A stretch of 60,732 nt of DNA from Actinokineospora bangkokensis. Its GTDB lineage: Bacteria; Actinomycetota; Actinomycetes; Mycobacteriales; Pseudonocardiaceae. How positions within the stretch are numbered: the stretch's first letter is position 1; each line of letters starts with the position of its first letter. A program made the position numbers and the translations under genes. The stretch covers positions 40,823 through 101,554 of the forward strand of contig NZ_MKQR01000028.1 in NCBI RefSeq assembly GCF_001940455.1, written 5' to 3'. Below, one piece after another: positions 34,613 through 46,687 of this stretch. The notes beneath the pieces are model-generated. The model did not search any database, was not told where the DNA came from, and saw only the letters and a list, made by a program, of their open reading frames with translations.

Positions 34613-36982
34613 TTAGGAGGGGAGGGTGGCTAGGACTGTGGTGAGGACGGCGATGGCGGCGTGTTTGTCGAGGGGGTCGTTGCCGTTGCCGCACTTGGGG
34701 CTTTGGACGCAGGAGGGGCAGCCCTCTCGGCAGTCGCAGGCGGCGATGGCGTGGCGGGTGGCGTGCAGCCAGGGGCGGAGGGCGGCGTGGCCCCGGTCGG
34801 CGAAGCCCGCGCCGCCGGGGTGGGCGTCGTGGACGAAGACGGTGGGGTGGCCGGTGTCGGGGTGCAGGGCGGTGGAGACGCCGCCGATGTCCCAGCGGTC
34901 GCAGGTGGCGAAGAGGGGGAGGAGGCCGATGGCGGCGTGTTCGGCGGCGTGGAGGGCGCCGGGGAGTTGGGAGCGCTTGAGGCCCGCGCGGTGGGGGCCC
35001 TTGCCCACCAGGAGGTCCTCGCTGACGGTGTACCAGACGGCCTTGGTGGTGAGGGTGTTCTCGGGGAGGTCGAGGGGGATCTGGTCCAGGACCTCGCCGG
35101 TGGGGAGCTTGCGGAGGTAGGCGACCACCTGGGAGGTCACCGCGACGTCGCCGAGGCACACGGTGACGGTGCCGCCGCCGGGCGCCTGGTGCTCCACCGC
35201 GGACTGGGTGTGGAGGATGGTGATGTCGACGAGCTCGCGGGGGGAGGTGCTCCAGTCGGGGGTTTCCGCGTGCACCATCGCCAGGCCCGCGTCGAGGTCG
35301 AGGTCGTCGACGACGTAGGAGTGGCCCTGGTGCAGGTAGACCGCGCCGGGGTGGACGGTGGCGCAGGCGCTGCCGGGGTTGACGGTGCCGAGCATTCGGC
35401 CGGAGTCGGTCTCCACCACGGCGATCTGGTCGCCGCCGGTGCCGCGGATGTCGACGGCGCCGTGCGGGCGGTCGCGCTGGGTCCAGTACCAGCCGTTGGG
35501 GCGCCTGCGCAGGGTGCCCTCGGCGGTCAGGTCGGCGAGGACCCGCTCGGCCGCCGCGCCGCCGAAGTCGGGCAGGCAGTCCGGGGTGAGCGGCAGCTCG
35601 GCGGCGGCGCACACCAGCTGCGGGGCCAGCACGTACGGGTTGCCCGGGTCGGTGACGGTGGCCTCGACCGGCTTGTCCAGCACGGCCTTCGGGTGGTGGA
35701 CGAGGTAGGTGTCCAGCGGGTCGTCCCTGGCGACGAACACGACCAGGGAGCCGTCCCCGGCCCGGCCCGCGCGGCCCGCCTGCTGCCAGAACGAGGCGAG
35801 CGTGCCGGGGAAGCCCGCCACCACCACCGCGTCCAGGCCCGCGATGTCCACCCCCAGCTCCAGGGCGTTGGTGGAGGCGACGCCGAGCAGGCGGCCGTCG
35901 GCCAGGGCGTGCTCCAGCTCGCGGCGCTCCTCGGGCAGGAAGCCCGCGCGGTAGGCCGCGACCCGGTCGGGCAGGTCGGCGGCGACGTCGGCGAGGATCC
36001 GCTTGGCGCCCAGGGCGGTGAGCTCGGCGCCCAGCCGGGAGCGGACGAAGGCCAGCGTGCGGGCGCCCTCGATGACCATGTCGGCCAGGATCCTGGCGGC
36101 CTCGGCGCCCGCCGAGCGGCGCACCGGGGCGCCGTTCTCGCCGGTGACGGCGTCCAGCAGCGGCGGCTCCCACAGCGCCACCGTGCGGGCGCCGCGCGGT
36201 GAGCCGTCCTCGGTGACCGCCACGCAGTCCACCCCGGACAGCCGGGAGGCGGAGGTGGCCGGGTCGGACACGGTGGCCGAGGCGAGGACGAAGACCGGGT
36301 CGGACCCGTAGCGGCGGCAGACCCGGCGCAGCCGCCGCAGCAGCAGCGCCACGTGCGAGCCGAACACGCCCCGGTAGGAGTGGCACTCGTCCACCACGAC
36401 GTAGCGCAGCCTGCGGAAGAACATGGCCCAGCGCTCGTGCGCGGGCAGCACGCCGCGGTGCAGCATGTCCGGGTTGGTGAAGACCCACCGCGAGTGCGCG
36501 CGCACCCAGTCCCGCTCGACCAGCGGGGTGTCGCCGTCGAAGGCCGCCGGGCGCACGTCGTCGACGCCCAGGCCGCGCAGGGCGCGCAGCTGGTCGGCGC
36601 CGAGGGCCTTGGTGGGGGAGAGGTACAGCGCGGTCGCCTTCGGGTCGGCGGCCAGCGCGGTCAGCACCGGGAGCTGGTAGGCCAGGGACTTGCCGGAGGC
36701 GGTGCCGGTGGCCAGCACGACGCTGCGGCCCGCGTGCGCGTGCGACGCGGCCTCGACCTGGTGCGACCAGGGGCGGTCCACCCCGCACCCGCGGAAGGCG
36801 GCCACCACCCGCTCGTCGGCCCACGCCGGCCAGTCCACCGCGGCGGCGGCCCGCTCGGGCAGCTCGGCGACGTGGGTCAGCGGGTCCTCGCCGGTCGGCA
36901 CGCCCGCGAGGACGCGGCGCAGCAGGCGCACCCCGCGGTCGGGTTCCGCGCCCACCGCCAGGTCTGCCTGCTCGATGCGCAC
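34613..36982 (-). CDS. DEAD/DEAH helicase with C-terminal Zn-binding DUF1998 (MrfA/Hrq1-type)
   Basis: A 789-residue SF2 helicase. Motif I ATGTASGKSLAYQLP, motif II DECHSY, motif III SATVSDP, then the second RecA lobe with GVDIAGLDAVVVAGFPGTLASFWQQAGRAGR. The C-terminal DUF1998 domain has a four-cysteine cluster CDCREGCPSCVQSPKCG. B. subtilis MrfA, of this type, unwinds DNA in mitomycin repair. The start GTG 36982 (MRIEQADLAVG) is chosen; an in-frame ATG at 37033 is possible. It is the positional match of Rv3649. The next gene, hppA, is divergent. Confidence 0.92.
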   Translation of the reverse strand: MRIEQADLAVGAEPDRGVRLLRRVLAGVPTGEDPLTHVAELPERAAAAVDWPAWADERVVAAFRGCGVDRPWSHQVEAASHAHAGRSVVLATGTASGKSLAYQLPVLTALAADPKATALYLSPTKALGADQLRALRGLGVDDVRPAAFDGDTPLVERDWVRAHSRWVFTNPDMLHRGVLPAHERWAMFFRRLRYVVVDECHSYRGVFGSHVALLLRRLRRVCRRYGSDPVFVLASATVSDPATSASRLSGVDCVAVTEDGSPRGARTVALWEPPLLDAVTGENGAPVRRSAGAEAARILADMVIEGARTLAFVRSRLGAELTALGAKRILADVAADLPDRVAAYRAGFLPEERRELEHALADGRLLGVASTNALELGVDIAGLDAVVVAGFPGTLASFWQQAGRAGRAGDGSLVVFVARDDPLDTYLVHHPKAVLDKPVEATVTDPGNPYVLAPQLVCAAAELPLTPDCLPDFGGAAAERVLADLTAEGTLRRRPNGWYWTQRDRPHGAVDIRGTGGDQIAVVETDSGRMLGTVNPGSACATVHPGAVYLHQGHSYVVDDLDLDAGLAMVHAETPDWSTSPRELVDITILHTQSAVEHQAPGGGTVTVCLGDVAVTSQVVAYLRKLPTGEVLDQIPLDLPENTLTTKAVWYTVSEDLLVGKGPHRAGLKRSQLPGALHAAEHAAIGLLPLFATCDRWDIGGVSTALHPDTGHPTVFVHDAHPGGAGFADRGHAALRPWLHATRHAIAACDCREGCPSCVQSPKCGNGNDPLDKHAAIAVLTTVLATLPS

Positions 36983-37253
36983 CCGCCGATTTTCGCACAG
37001 GTGTTCCCGCGACCGGCCCGTCGGCCGCGGCACGCCGTGTGATCATGAGATTTCGATCACACTACGACTGCGTCACATGACGCAGGGTGCACGGTGGTCA
37101 ACAAGTCGCGTCAGTGATCCGCTTTACCAATAGACTCCGGCGGTGGCCCACTGATTGTGGTGGCGCCCACGTCAAGAAGGGGTCGGTGGGACGTCGTGTG
37201 GTAGAGGCGGCCAGCCGGCGCTGAACCCATCAGGCAGATCCTCAGGAGGCCGG

Positions 37254-39548
37254 ATGTCCGGGCAGTTCCTCGCGGCAGATCTGACGCTGACCGGTGGTGA
37301 CCGCGGCGTGGTCGTCGTGGTCGCCGTGGTCGCCCTCGCCGCGCTCGCCGTGGGATACGTCCTGCTCAAGGAGGTGCTGGCCGCGGGCCAGGGCACCACC
37401 ACGATGCAGGGCATCGCCAAGGCGGTCCAGGAGGGCGCGGCGGCGTACCTCAAGCGGCAGCGCAACACGCTGCTGGTCTTCGGCACGATCGTGTTCCTGC
37501 TGTTGTTCCTGCTGCCGTCGGACAGCTGGGGGGAGCGGATAGGCCGGTCGCTGTTTTTCCTGGTCGGCGCCGTCTTCTCGTTCGCCATCGGCTACCTGGG
37601 CATGTGGCTGGCGACCCAGTCCAACCTGCGCGTCGCCGCCGCGGCGACCGAGGCGGGCGGGCGGGAGAAGGCCACCAGGATCGCCTTCCGCACCGGCGGC
37701 GTGGTCGGCATGGCCACCGTCGGCCTGGGCCTGCTCGGCGCCGCGGTGGTGGTGCTCGTCTACACCGGCGACGCCCCGAAGGTGCTGGAGGGCTTCGGCT
37801 TCGGCGCCGCGCTCATCGCCATGTTCATGCGCGTCGGCGGCGGCATCTTCACCAAGGCCGCGGACGTGGGCGCCGACCTGGTCGGCAAGGTCGAGCAGAA
37901 CATCCCCGAGGACGACCCGCGCAACGCCGCCACCATCGCCGACAACGTGGGCGACAACGTCGGCGACTGCGCGGGCATGGCCGCCGACCTGTTCGAGTCC
38001 TACGCGGTCACCCTGGTCGCGGCGCTGATCCTGGGCTCCACCGCGTTCGGCAGCACCGGCCTGCTGTTCCCGCTGATCGTGCCCGCCCTCGGCGTGATCA
38101 CCGCGATGCTGGGCGTCTACATCACCAAGGCGCGCCCCGGCGAGAGCGGCCTCACCGCGATCAACCGCTCCTTCTACATCTCCGCGGTCGTCTCGGCCGT
38201 GCTGTGCACCGCGGCGGCGTTCCTGTTCCTGCCCAGCTCCTTCGCGGGCACCGACGGCGAGCAGACCGCGACCGCGGGCAGCCCGGCGGTGATCGCGGCC
38301 GTCGCGGTGATCATCGGCATCGTGCTGGCGGGCGTCATCCTCTGGCTCACCGGCTACTACACCGGCACCGAGCACAAGCCGGTGCAGGAGGTGGGCCGCA
38401 CGTCGCTGACGGGCGCGGCGACGGTCGTGCTGTCCGGCATCTCGGTCGGCTTCGAGTCCGCCGTCTACACCGCGCTCGTCATCGGCGCCGCCGTCTACGG
38501 CGCGTTCCTGCTGTCCGGCTCGATCGTGGTGGCGCTGTTCGCGGTGGCGCTGGCGGGCTGCGGCCTGCTGACCACCGTCGGCGTGATCGTCGCGATGGAC
38601 ACCTTCGGCCCGGTGTCGGACAACGCCCAGGGCATCGCGGAGATGTCCGGCGACGTCGACGGCGAGGGCGCGCAGATCCTCACCGAGCTCGACGCGGTGG
38701 GCAACACCACCAAGGCCATCACCAAGGGCATCGCGATCGCCACCGCCGTGCTGGCCGCGACGGCGCTGTTCGGGTCCTACCAGGACGCCATCGCCAAGGC
38801 CTTCGCGTCGGTGGGGGCGAGCTTCACCGACGCGGGCTCGGCGTTCACCTACACGATCACCAGCCCGAACGTCCTCGTCGGCGTGGCCATCGGCGCCGCG
38901 GTGGTGTTCATGTTCTCCGGCCTGGCCATCAACGCGGTGACCAGGGCGGCGGGGGCGATCGTGTTCGAGGTGCGCCGCCAGTTCCGGGAGATCCCCGGGA
39001 TCATGGAGGGCACCGGCAAGCCCGAGTACGGCCGGGTGGTCGACATCTGCACCCGCGACTCGCTGCGCGAGCTGGCCACACCGGGCCTGCTGGCGGTGCT
39101 GGCCCCGATCGCGGTCGGGTTCGGCCTGGGCATCGGCCCGCTGGCGGGCTACCTCGGCGGCGCGATCGCGACCGGCACGCTGATGGCGGTGTTCCTGGCC
39201 AACTCCGGTGGCGCCTGGGACAACGCGAAGAAGCTGGTCGAGGACGGCAACCACGGCGGCAAGGGCTCCGACGCGCACGCCGCCACGGTCATCGGCGACA
39301 CCGTGGGCGACCCGTTCAAGGACACCGCGGGCCCGGCGATCAACCCGCTGATCAAGGTGATGAACCTGGTCTCGGTGCTCATCGCGCCCGCGATCGTCAC
39401 CTTCTCGGTGGGCGCGGACGCCTCCACCGGGCTGCGGGTGGGCATCGCGCTGGTGGCGGTGGTGCTGATCGTCGTGGCGGTCGTGGTCTCCAAGCGGCGC
39501 GGCACGGCGATCGCGGAGGAGCCCGCGGCGGCGGGTGCCGGGGCGTGA
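37254..39548 (+). CDS. hppA: Membrane H+-translocating pyrophosphatase
   Basis: A 764-residue integral membrane pyrophosphatase with about 15-16 helices that couples PPi hydrolysis to H+ export. Catalytic blocks are GGGIFTKAADVGADLVGKVE, DNVGDNVGDCAG and GDTVGDPFKDTAGPA. GNTTKA carries Lys where K+-dependent enzymes have Ala, so it should be the K+-independent class. The start ATG 37254 has AGGAGG four bases upstream. It is monocistronic and closed by the 39572-39615 hairpin. Confidence 0.96.
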   Translation: MSGQFLAADLTLTGGDRGVVVVVAVVALAALAVGYVLLKEVLAAGQGTTTMQGIAKAVQEGAAAYLKRQRNTLLVFGTIVFLLLFLLPSDSWGERIGRSLFFLVGAVFSFAIGYLGMWLATQSNLRVAAAATEAGGREKATRIAFRTGGVVGMATVGLGLLGAAVVVLVYTGDAPKVLEGFGFGAALIAMFMRVGGGIFTKAADVGADLVGKVEQNIPEDDPRNAATIADNVGDNVGDCAGMAADLFESYAVTLVAALILGSTAFGSTGLLFPLIVPALGVITAMLGVYITKARPGESGLTAINRSFYISAVVSAVLCTAAAFLFLPSSFAGTDGEQTATAGSPAVIAAVAVIIGIVLAGVILWLTGYYTGTEHKPVQEVGRTSLTGAATVVLSGISVGFESAVYTALVIGAAVYGAFLLSGSIVVALFAVALAGCGLLTTVGVIVAMDTFGPVSDNAQGIAEMSGDVDGEGAQILTELDAVGNTTKAITKGIAIATAVLAATALFGSYQDAIAKAFASVGASFTDAGSAFTYTITSPNVLVGVAIGAAVVFMFSGLAINAVTRAAGAIVFEVRRQFREIPGIMEGTGKPEYGRVVDICTRDSLRELATPGLLAVLAPIAVGFGLGIGPLAGYLGGAIATGTLMAVFLANSGGAWDNAKKLVEDGNHGGKGSDAHAATVIGDTVGDPFKDTAGPAINPLIKVMNLVSVLIAPAIVTFSVGADASTGLRVGIALVAVVLIVVAVVVSKRRGTAIAEEPAAAGAGA

Positions 39549-39571
39549 GCGCGCCGCGGCCGTGACGCCGC

Positions 39572-39615
39572 GCCGACGGGGCCGGTCCTGAGCAGGTGGG
39601 ACCGGCCCCGTCGGC
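39572..39615 (+). terminator. Terminator after hppA
   Basis: A perfect 17-bp stem (39572-39588 with 39599-39615; core ACGGGGCCGGTCC) with a 10-base loop, 23 bp after the hppA stop. Confidence 0.85.
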
Positions 39616-39750
39616 CGTCCCGGGCAGGTCGTCGACGGGGTGACCCGCTGTCGCCCGGTCGGGGGTCCGCCCCCGGCCGCGGGCCGTGCGGCGTGCGAGC
39701 ATTCCCGGGTCCGCCCGGGGACCGCCCCCGGCCGCACCGGAGGAGTCCCC

Positions 39751-40329
39751 GTGACCCGTCGCCTGGTCGTCGCCGCGGCCGCCGCCCTCGCCCTCGCCGG
39801 GTGCGGCTCGACCAGCCAGGGTGACGGGGGCGCGGCGAGCACCACCGCGGCCGCCAGCCCTGTCGACGCGTGGGCGGAGAAGGTGTGCTCCGGGGTGGCC
39901 GACGAGTTCACCGAGCTGGCCAAGCAGCCGAACATCGACCCGGGCGACCCGGCCGCGGCCAAGGCGGCGATGGGGGAGTTCCTGGGCAAGCTCGACGGCG
40001 CCATGCGCACCATCAAGGCGGCCTTCGCCGACGCGGGCGCCCCGCCGGTGGCCAACGGCGACAAGCTGCTGGCCGACTTCGGCACCCGCATCGACGAGAT
40101 CACCACGACCATCGGCCAGGCCAGGACCGAGCTCGACGCCACCAGCACCACCGACCCCGCCGCGTTCCAGCAGGGCTTCCTCAAGGTCGCCCAGCAGCTC
40201 CAGGCCGTCGGCACGAAGCAGAGCCCGCTGGAGGGGCTCAACGGCGACGCCGACCTGGCCCAGGCCCTGCGGTCGACGCCGAGCTGCGCGGCCATCGGCG
40301 GCGGCGCGGGCGCCACCCCCACCTCCTGA
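39751..40329 (+). CDS. Putative lipoprotein
   Basis: A 192-residue protein starting at GTG 39751 with GGAGG upstream. The lipoprotein signal MTRRLVVAAAAALALAGC gives Cys18 as lipidation site. The mature part is helical and low in complexity (WAEKVCSGVADEFTELAKQ, DPGDPAAAKAAMGEFLGKLD) and ends with PSCAAIG. Two mature cysteines may pair. It is paralogous to the next gene. The function is unknown. Confidence 0.8.
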   Translation: MTRRLVVAAAAALALAGCGSTSQGDGGAASTTAAASPVDAWAEKVCSGVADEFTELAKQPNIDPGDPAAAKAAMGEFLGKLDGAMRTIKAAFADAGAPPVANGDKLLADFGTRIDEITTTIGQARTELDATSTTDPAAFQQGFLKVAQQLQAVGTKQSPLEGLNGDADLAQALRSTPSCAAIGGGAGATPTS

Positions 40330-40330
40330 C

Positions 40331-40867
40331 GTGCTGCGGGCTGACGTGCTGCGGGCCGCCGCGCTGGTGACCGCGGTGGGCGCGCTCACCGCGGCCTGCA
40401 CGGGCGCGCCCGGCGACGGCGAGAAGGTCGCCTGGGCGGGCAGGCTGTGCGCCGCGGTCGGCACCGCCGACGCCGTCCTCGCCACCCGCCCGCCGACGGC
40501 CGACCCCGCCGACCCGGCCGCCCTGCGCGCCGCCCTCACCGCCTACCTGGGGACCGTCACGGCCGGGCTCGACCAGGTCGTCGACGCCGCCGGGCAGCTG
40601 CGCGGCTCACCGGTGCCCGGCGGTGACGCGGTGCTGGACTCCGTCGAGCGCGGGTACCGGGGGCTGCGCGACCCCCTCCGGGCGACGATGACCACGCTGT
40701 CGGGTGACCCGAGCCCGGCGGCGACGCTGTCCGCCCTCGCCGACGTGGTGCCCCGGATCACCGCGGGCACGGCCGCGGGCGGCCCCGCGGCGGCACCCGG
40801 CCCGGAATTCACCCGATGGTCGCAACAGGCTCCGGAGTGCGCACACGTGCCCGCGCTGCGTGGCTGA
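40331..40867 (+). CDS. Putative lipoprotein, paralog of the preceding gene
   Basis: A 178-residue protein with lipobox LTAAC near residue 23 after a hydrophobic signal. The pattern WAGRLCAAV...DPADPAALRAALTAYLG...PECAHV follows the same layout as its upstream neighbour (W-A-x3-C near the N-terminus, DPxDPAA block, C-terminal P-x-C), so the two arose by tandem duplication. The start GTG 40331 follows the previous stop by one base. The function is unknown. Confidence 0.75.
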   Translation: MLRADVLRAAALVTAVGALTAACTGAPGDGEKVAWAGRLCAAVGTADAVLATRPPTADPADPAALRAALTAYLGTVTAGLDQVVDAAGQLRGSPVPGGDAVLDSVERGYRGLRDPLRATMTTLSGDPSPAATLSALADVVPRITAGTAAGGPAAAPGPEFTRWSQQAPECAHVPALRG

Positions 40868-40918
40868 ACCGATCACGACGGCTTTCCCGCGTCGAACTCT
40901 TGTTCTACTCTTCCCCTC

Positions 40919-41524
40919 GTGGCCCGCCAGCTGTCGATCTTCTCCGCGGAGACCAGCCGACCCCGGCTCGGCGACCTCGCGGGGCTGCTCTGCGGGCCCG
41001 CCCAGGTGGTCGTCTTCGCCCGCGCCACGGCCCGCCTCAGCCTGCCCGTGACCGACCAGTGGCGGGCGAACGCCCTGGTCAAGGCCTGTGCCGAGCGCGG
41101 CGTGGCGGCCCGGGTGAGCCGCTGCGAGGAGACCGGCGAGACCGGCGTGGGCACCGCCTTCCGGCGCGACCTGGCACCGCTGGCGGCGGCCTGGACCGAC
41201 CCCGGCGGCAAGGCCGTGCCGCCCGGCTTCCTGCCCGACGGCGGGGTGCTGCGGATGTGGGTGCTCGCCGCGGGCCGCTGGACCGACGGCGGCTACCTGC
41301 TGCCGGTCGACCCGGCCGCGCCCGCCACCCACGGGCCGCTGGCCGAGGCGCTGGAGCGCTGCGGGCTGCCGACCACCGCCCCGACCGCGAAGGGCGAGGT
41401 CCCGGGCCTGCGGGTGGTCGGCAGGCGCAGGCTCGGGCGGCTGCTGGAGCTGGTCGGGCCGCCCGCCGGACCGGGGTGCGCGGACGTGTGGCCCGCCCCA
41501 TCCCGGATGCGCGTCGTGTCCTGA
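40919..41524 (+). CDS. Conserved hypothetical protein upstream of topA (Rv3647c-like)
   Basis: A 201-residue protein starting at GTG 40919 (MARQLSIFSAETSRPRLGDLAGLLCGPAQVVVF). There are no membrane segments and no recognised catalytic motif. It is rich in Arg and Trp with several Cys. Genes of this type sit beside topA in mycobacteria (Rv3647c), so the linkage is conserved, but its role is not known. Confidence 0.75.
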   Translation: MARQLSIFSAETSRPRLGDLAGLLCGPAQVVVFARATARLSLPVTDQWRANALVKACAERGVAARVSRCEETGETGVGTAFRRDLAPLAAAWTDPGGKAVPPGFLPDGGVLRMWVLAAGRWTDGGYLLPVDPAAPATHGPLAEALERCGLPTTAPTAKGEVPGLRVVGRRRLGRLLELVGPPAGPGCADVWPAPSRMRVVS

Positions 41525-41668
41525 GCGTGCTACTGGTGGAAAAGGGGTCATACTCGCCCGGCCCGACGAGGGCGCCCGCGAGGGTCCCGGGTAGGTCTTT
41601 TCCCGTTCGGCGTGCACACTGGCAGGCTGTCGGGAGCTAGGTACGGGGTTCACAGAGAGCAGGACGGC

Positions 41669-44494
<2,826 letters not shown>

Positions 44495-44589
44495 ATCATC
44501 CTGGCGGGTGGCGTCACATCCACCCGGAGTAGGACCACGTCGCGGGGCAGGCCCAGCTACGCTGGCGCCGACCGCGGCGTGGAAAGTGG

Positions 44590-46686
44590 GTGGCGGGCAT
44601 CAGCAGCGACGGGGACACCGGGGCCGGTGGGGAGCGCACCGGCGAGGCCGAGGGCTCGATGGCCTACCGCGCGCGCAGCGTGCTGTCGATCCGCCCGTTC
44701 CGCCGGTTGTGGGGCGTGACGTACCTGTGCAGCATGAGCGACTGGCTGTCGCTGCTGGCGCTGAGCGGGCTGGCCAACAAGCTCACCGAGGACTACAAGA
44801 CGCAGAGCTTCGCCTTCGCGGGCGTCGTCCTCACCCAGCTGCTGCCCGGGTTGCTGTTCGCCCCGCTCGGCGGCCTGTTCGCCGACCGGTTCGACCGGCG
44901 CAAGGTGATGGCGCTGGCCGACATCGGCCGGTTCGGGCTGCTGCTGTCGATCGCCGTCGTCGGCTCGCCGTGGTGGCTGTTCGCGGGCAACTTCCTGGTC
45001 GGCTGCTGCTCGCTGCTGTGGATCCCGTCCAAGGACGCCGCGGTGCCCAACCTGCTGCGCCGCCCCGACCAGGTGGAGACGGCCAACCAGCTCGGGCTGG
45101 TGATGACCTACGGCATCTCGGTGATCTCCGGCGCGGGCCTCTACGCGCTCATCACCGGCGTCAGCAACAACCTCAACCTGTCCTTCGACGACACCGGCCT
45201 GGGCATCGTCAAGGTCATCCTGATCCTCAACGCCGCGTTCTACCTCACCAGCTCGCTGCTGATCTGGACGCGCATCCCGGAGCTGTCGCGCCGGGCCGCC
45301 GCCCCCGCCGCGGCCGCCGAGGTGCCCGCCGTCGCCACCGGGGCCACCACGCCCACCCCGCGCACCGGCTTCCTGGCCATGGTCCGCGACGCGGGCCGGT
45401 TCGTCCGCAGCACCCCGCTGGTGCGCGGCCTGCTCATCGGCATGCTCGGCGCGATGGCCTCCGCGGGCGCCCTGGTCGGCTCCGCCCAGGCCTACGCGCT
45501 GAGCCTGCGCGGCGGCGACTCCACCTTCGGCCTGCTGTTCGTGGCGCTGTTCGTCGGCCTGGTCTCCGGCATGACCGGCTCGCCCAAGCTGGTGCGCAGG
45601 CTGCCGCGCAACCGGCTGTTCGGCATCGCGATCGTGGTCGCCGGCCTGTCCCAGCTGATGCTCGCGCTCTCCCCGCACCCGATCGTGTCGCTGCCGTTCG
45701 TGCTGCTGCTCGGCGCGTGCGCGGGAGCGGCCTTCCTCACCGGCGTGACGATCATCGGCACCGAGGTCGACGACTCGGTGCGCGGCCGGATCAACGCCAT
45801 CTACCAGTCCATGATGAAGATCGTGCTGGCCGGGGCGATGGCGCTGACCCCGCTGCTGGTCGGCCTGGTCCGCCCGCACCACATCACCCTGTTCGGCCGG
45901 GACATGCTCGTCGACGGCACCCGCCCGGTGCTGCTCGGCGCGGGCGTGCTGGCCGCCCTCGTCGGCGTCGTGGCCTACCGGCAGATGGACGACCGGCGGT
46001 CCGAGAGCATCCTGTCCGACCTGGTCTCGGCCGTGCGCGGCAAGCCCCGGCGCAGCAGCGGCCTGCTCATAGCCATCGAGGGCAACGCCCACCTGGACAC
46101 CTCCGTCCAGGCCAAGCGGCTCGCGGAGTGGCTGGGCAGCGCCGACCGCGAGGTCCTGCTGGCCACCGACCCGGTCCTCGACGACGCCAAGCTGCGCGCG
46201 GTGCTCTCCGGCGCGCAGCTGTCCTCGGCCCGCGCGCACGCCCTGGTCGCCGCCGCGGTGCGCGCCGACCTGGTGGAGCGGGAGATCCGCCCGGCGCTCG
46301 ACCGGGGCGCCCTGGTGGTCATGGAGCGCTTCGTCGACAGCCCGCTGGCGCACCTGTCCGCCGCCGCCGACCTCGACCCGGCCGAGGTGGAAGGCCTGGC
46401 CGACTGGGCCACCGCCCGGCTGCGCCCCAGCCTGACCATCCTGCTCGACCGCGACCCGGCCAAGCTGCCGCCGCGCTTCGGCAACGCCGACCACCACTGG
46501 CACGTGCAGGGCGTGCTCGCGGACATGGCCGCCGCCGACCCCGACCGGTACGTGGTGGTCGACGGCGACGGCACCCCCGAGGAGGTCGCCGCCCGGGTCA
46601 GCGCGGCGGTCTACGTGGCGCTGACGACCCGCGGGGTGACCGGCCTGGACCGGGAGACCCCGCGCACCCCGGTGGAGGCTGGCTGA
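44590..46686 (+). CDS. MFS-type membrane domain fused to a degenerate thymidylate-kinase domain
   Basis: A 698-residue fusion. Residues about 25-475 form a 12-helix MFS-like domain (LGGLFADRFDRRKVMAL). About 490-680 is a dTMP-kinase-like domain: LLIAIEGNAHLDTSVQAKRL replaces the P-loop (usual EGxDGAGKTTQ), so the Walker A Gly-Lys-Ser/Thr is lost. MERFVDSPLAHLS corresponds to the DR(Y/F)xxSxxAY motif and LLDRDPAKLPPRF to the later signature. Such fusions occur beside topA and holB in Streptomyces. Kinase activity is doubtful. The start is GTG 44590; ATG 44659 is an alternative. It ends one base before the holB start. Confidence 0.87.
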   Translation: MAGISSDGDTGAGGERTGEAEGSMAYRARSVLSIRPFRRLWGVTYLCSMSDWLSLLALSGLANKLTEDYKTQSFAFAGVVLTQLLPGLLFAPLGGLFADRFDRRKVMALADIGRFGLLLSIAVVGSPWWLFAGNFLVGCCSLLWIPSKDAAVPNLLRRPDQVETANQLGLVMTYGISVISGAGLYALITGVSNNLNLSFDDTGLGIVKVILILNAAFYLTSSLLIWTRIPELSRRAAAPAAAAEVPAVATGATTPTPRTGFLAMVRDAGRFVRSTPLVRGLLIGMLGAMASAGALVGSAQAYALSLRGGDSTFGLLFVALFVGLVSGMTGSPKLVRRLPRNRLFGIAIVVAGLSQLMLALSPHPIVSLPFVLLLGACAGAAFLTGVTIIGTEVDDSVRGRINAIYQSMMKIVLAGAMALTPLLVGLVRPHHITLFGRDMLVDGTRPVLLGAGVLAALVGVVAYRQMDDRRSESILSDLVSAVRGKPRRSSGLLIAIEGNAHLDTSVQAKRLAEWLGSADREVLLATDPVLDDAKLRAVLSGAQLSSARAHALVAAAVRADLVEREIRPALDRGALVVMERFVDSPLAHLSAAADLDPAEVEGLADWATARLRPSLTILLDRDPAKLPPRFGNADHHWHVQGVLADMAAADPDRYVVVDGDGTPEEVAARVSAAVYVALTTRGVTGLDRETPRTPVEAG

Positions 46687-46687
46687 G

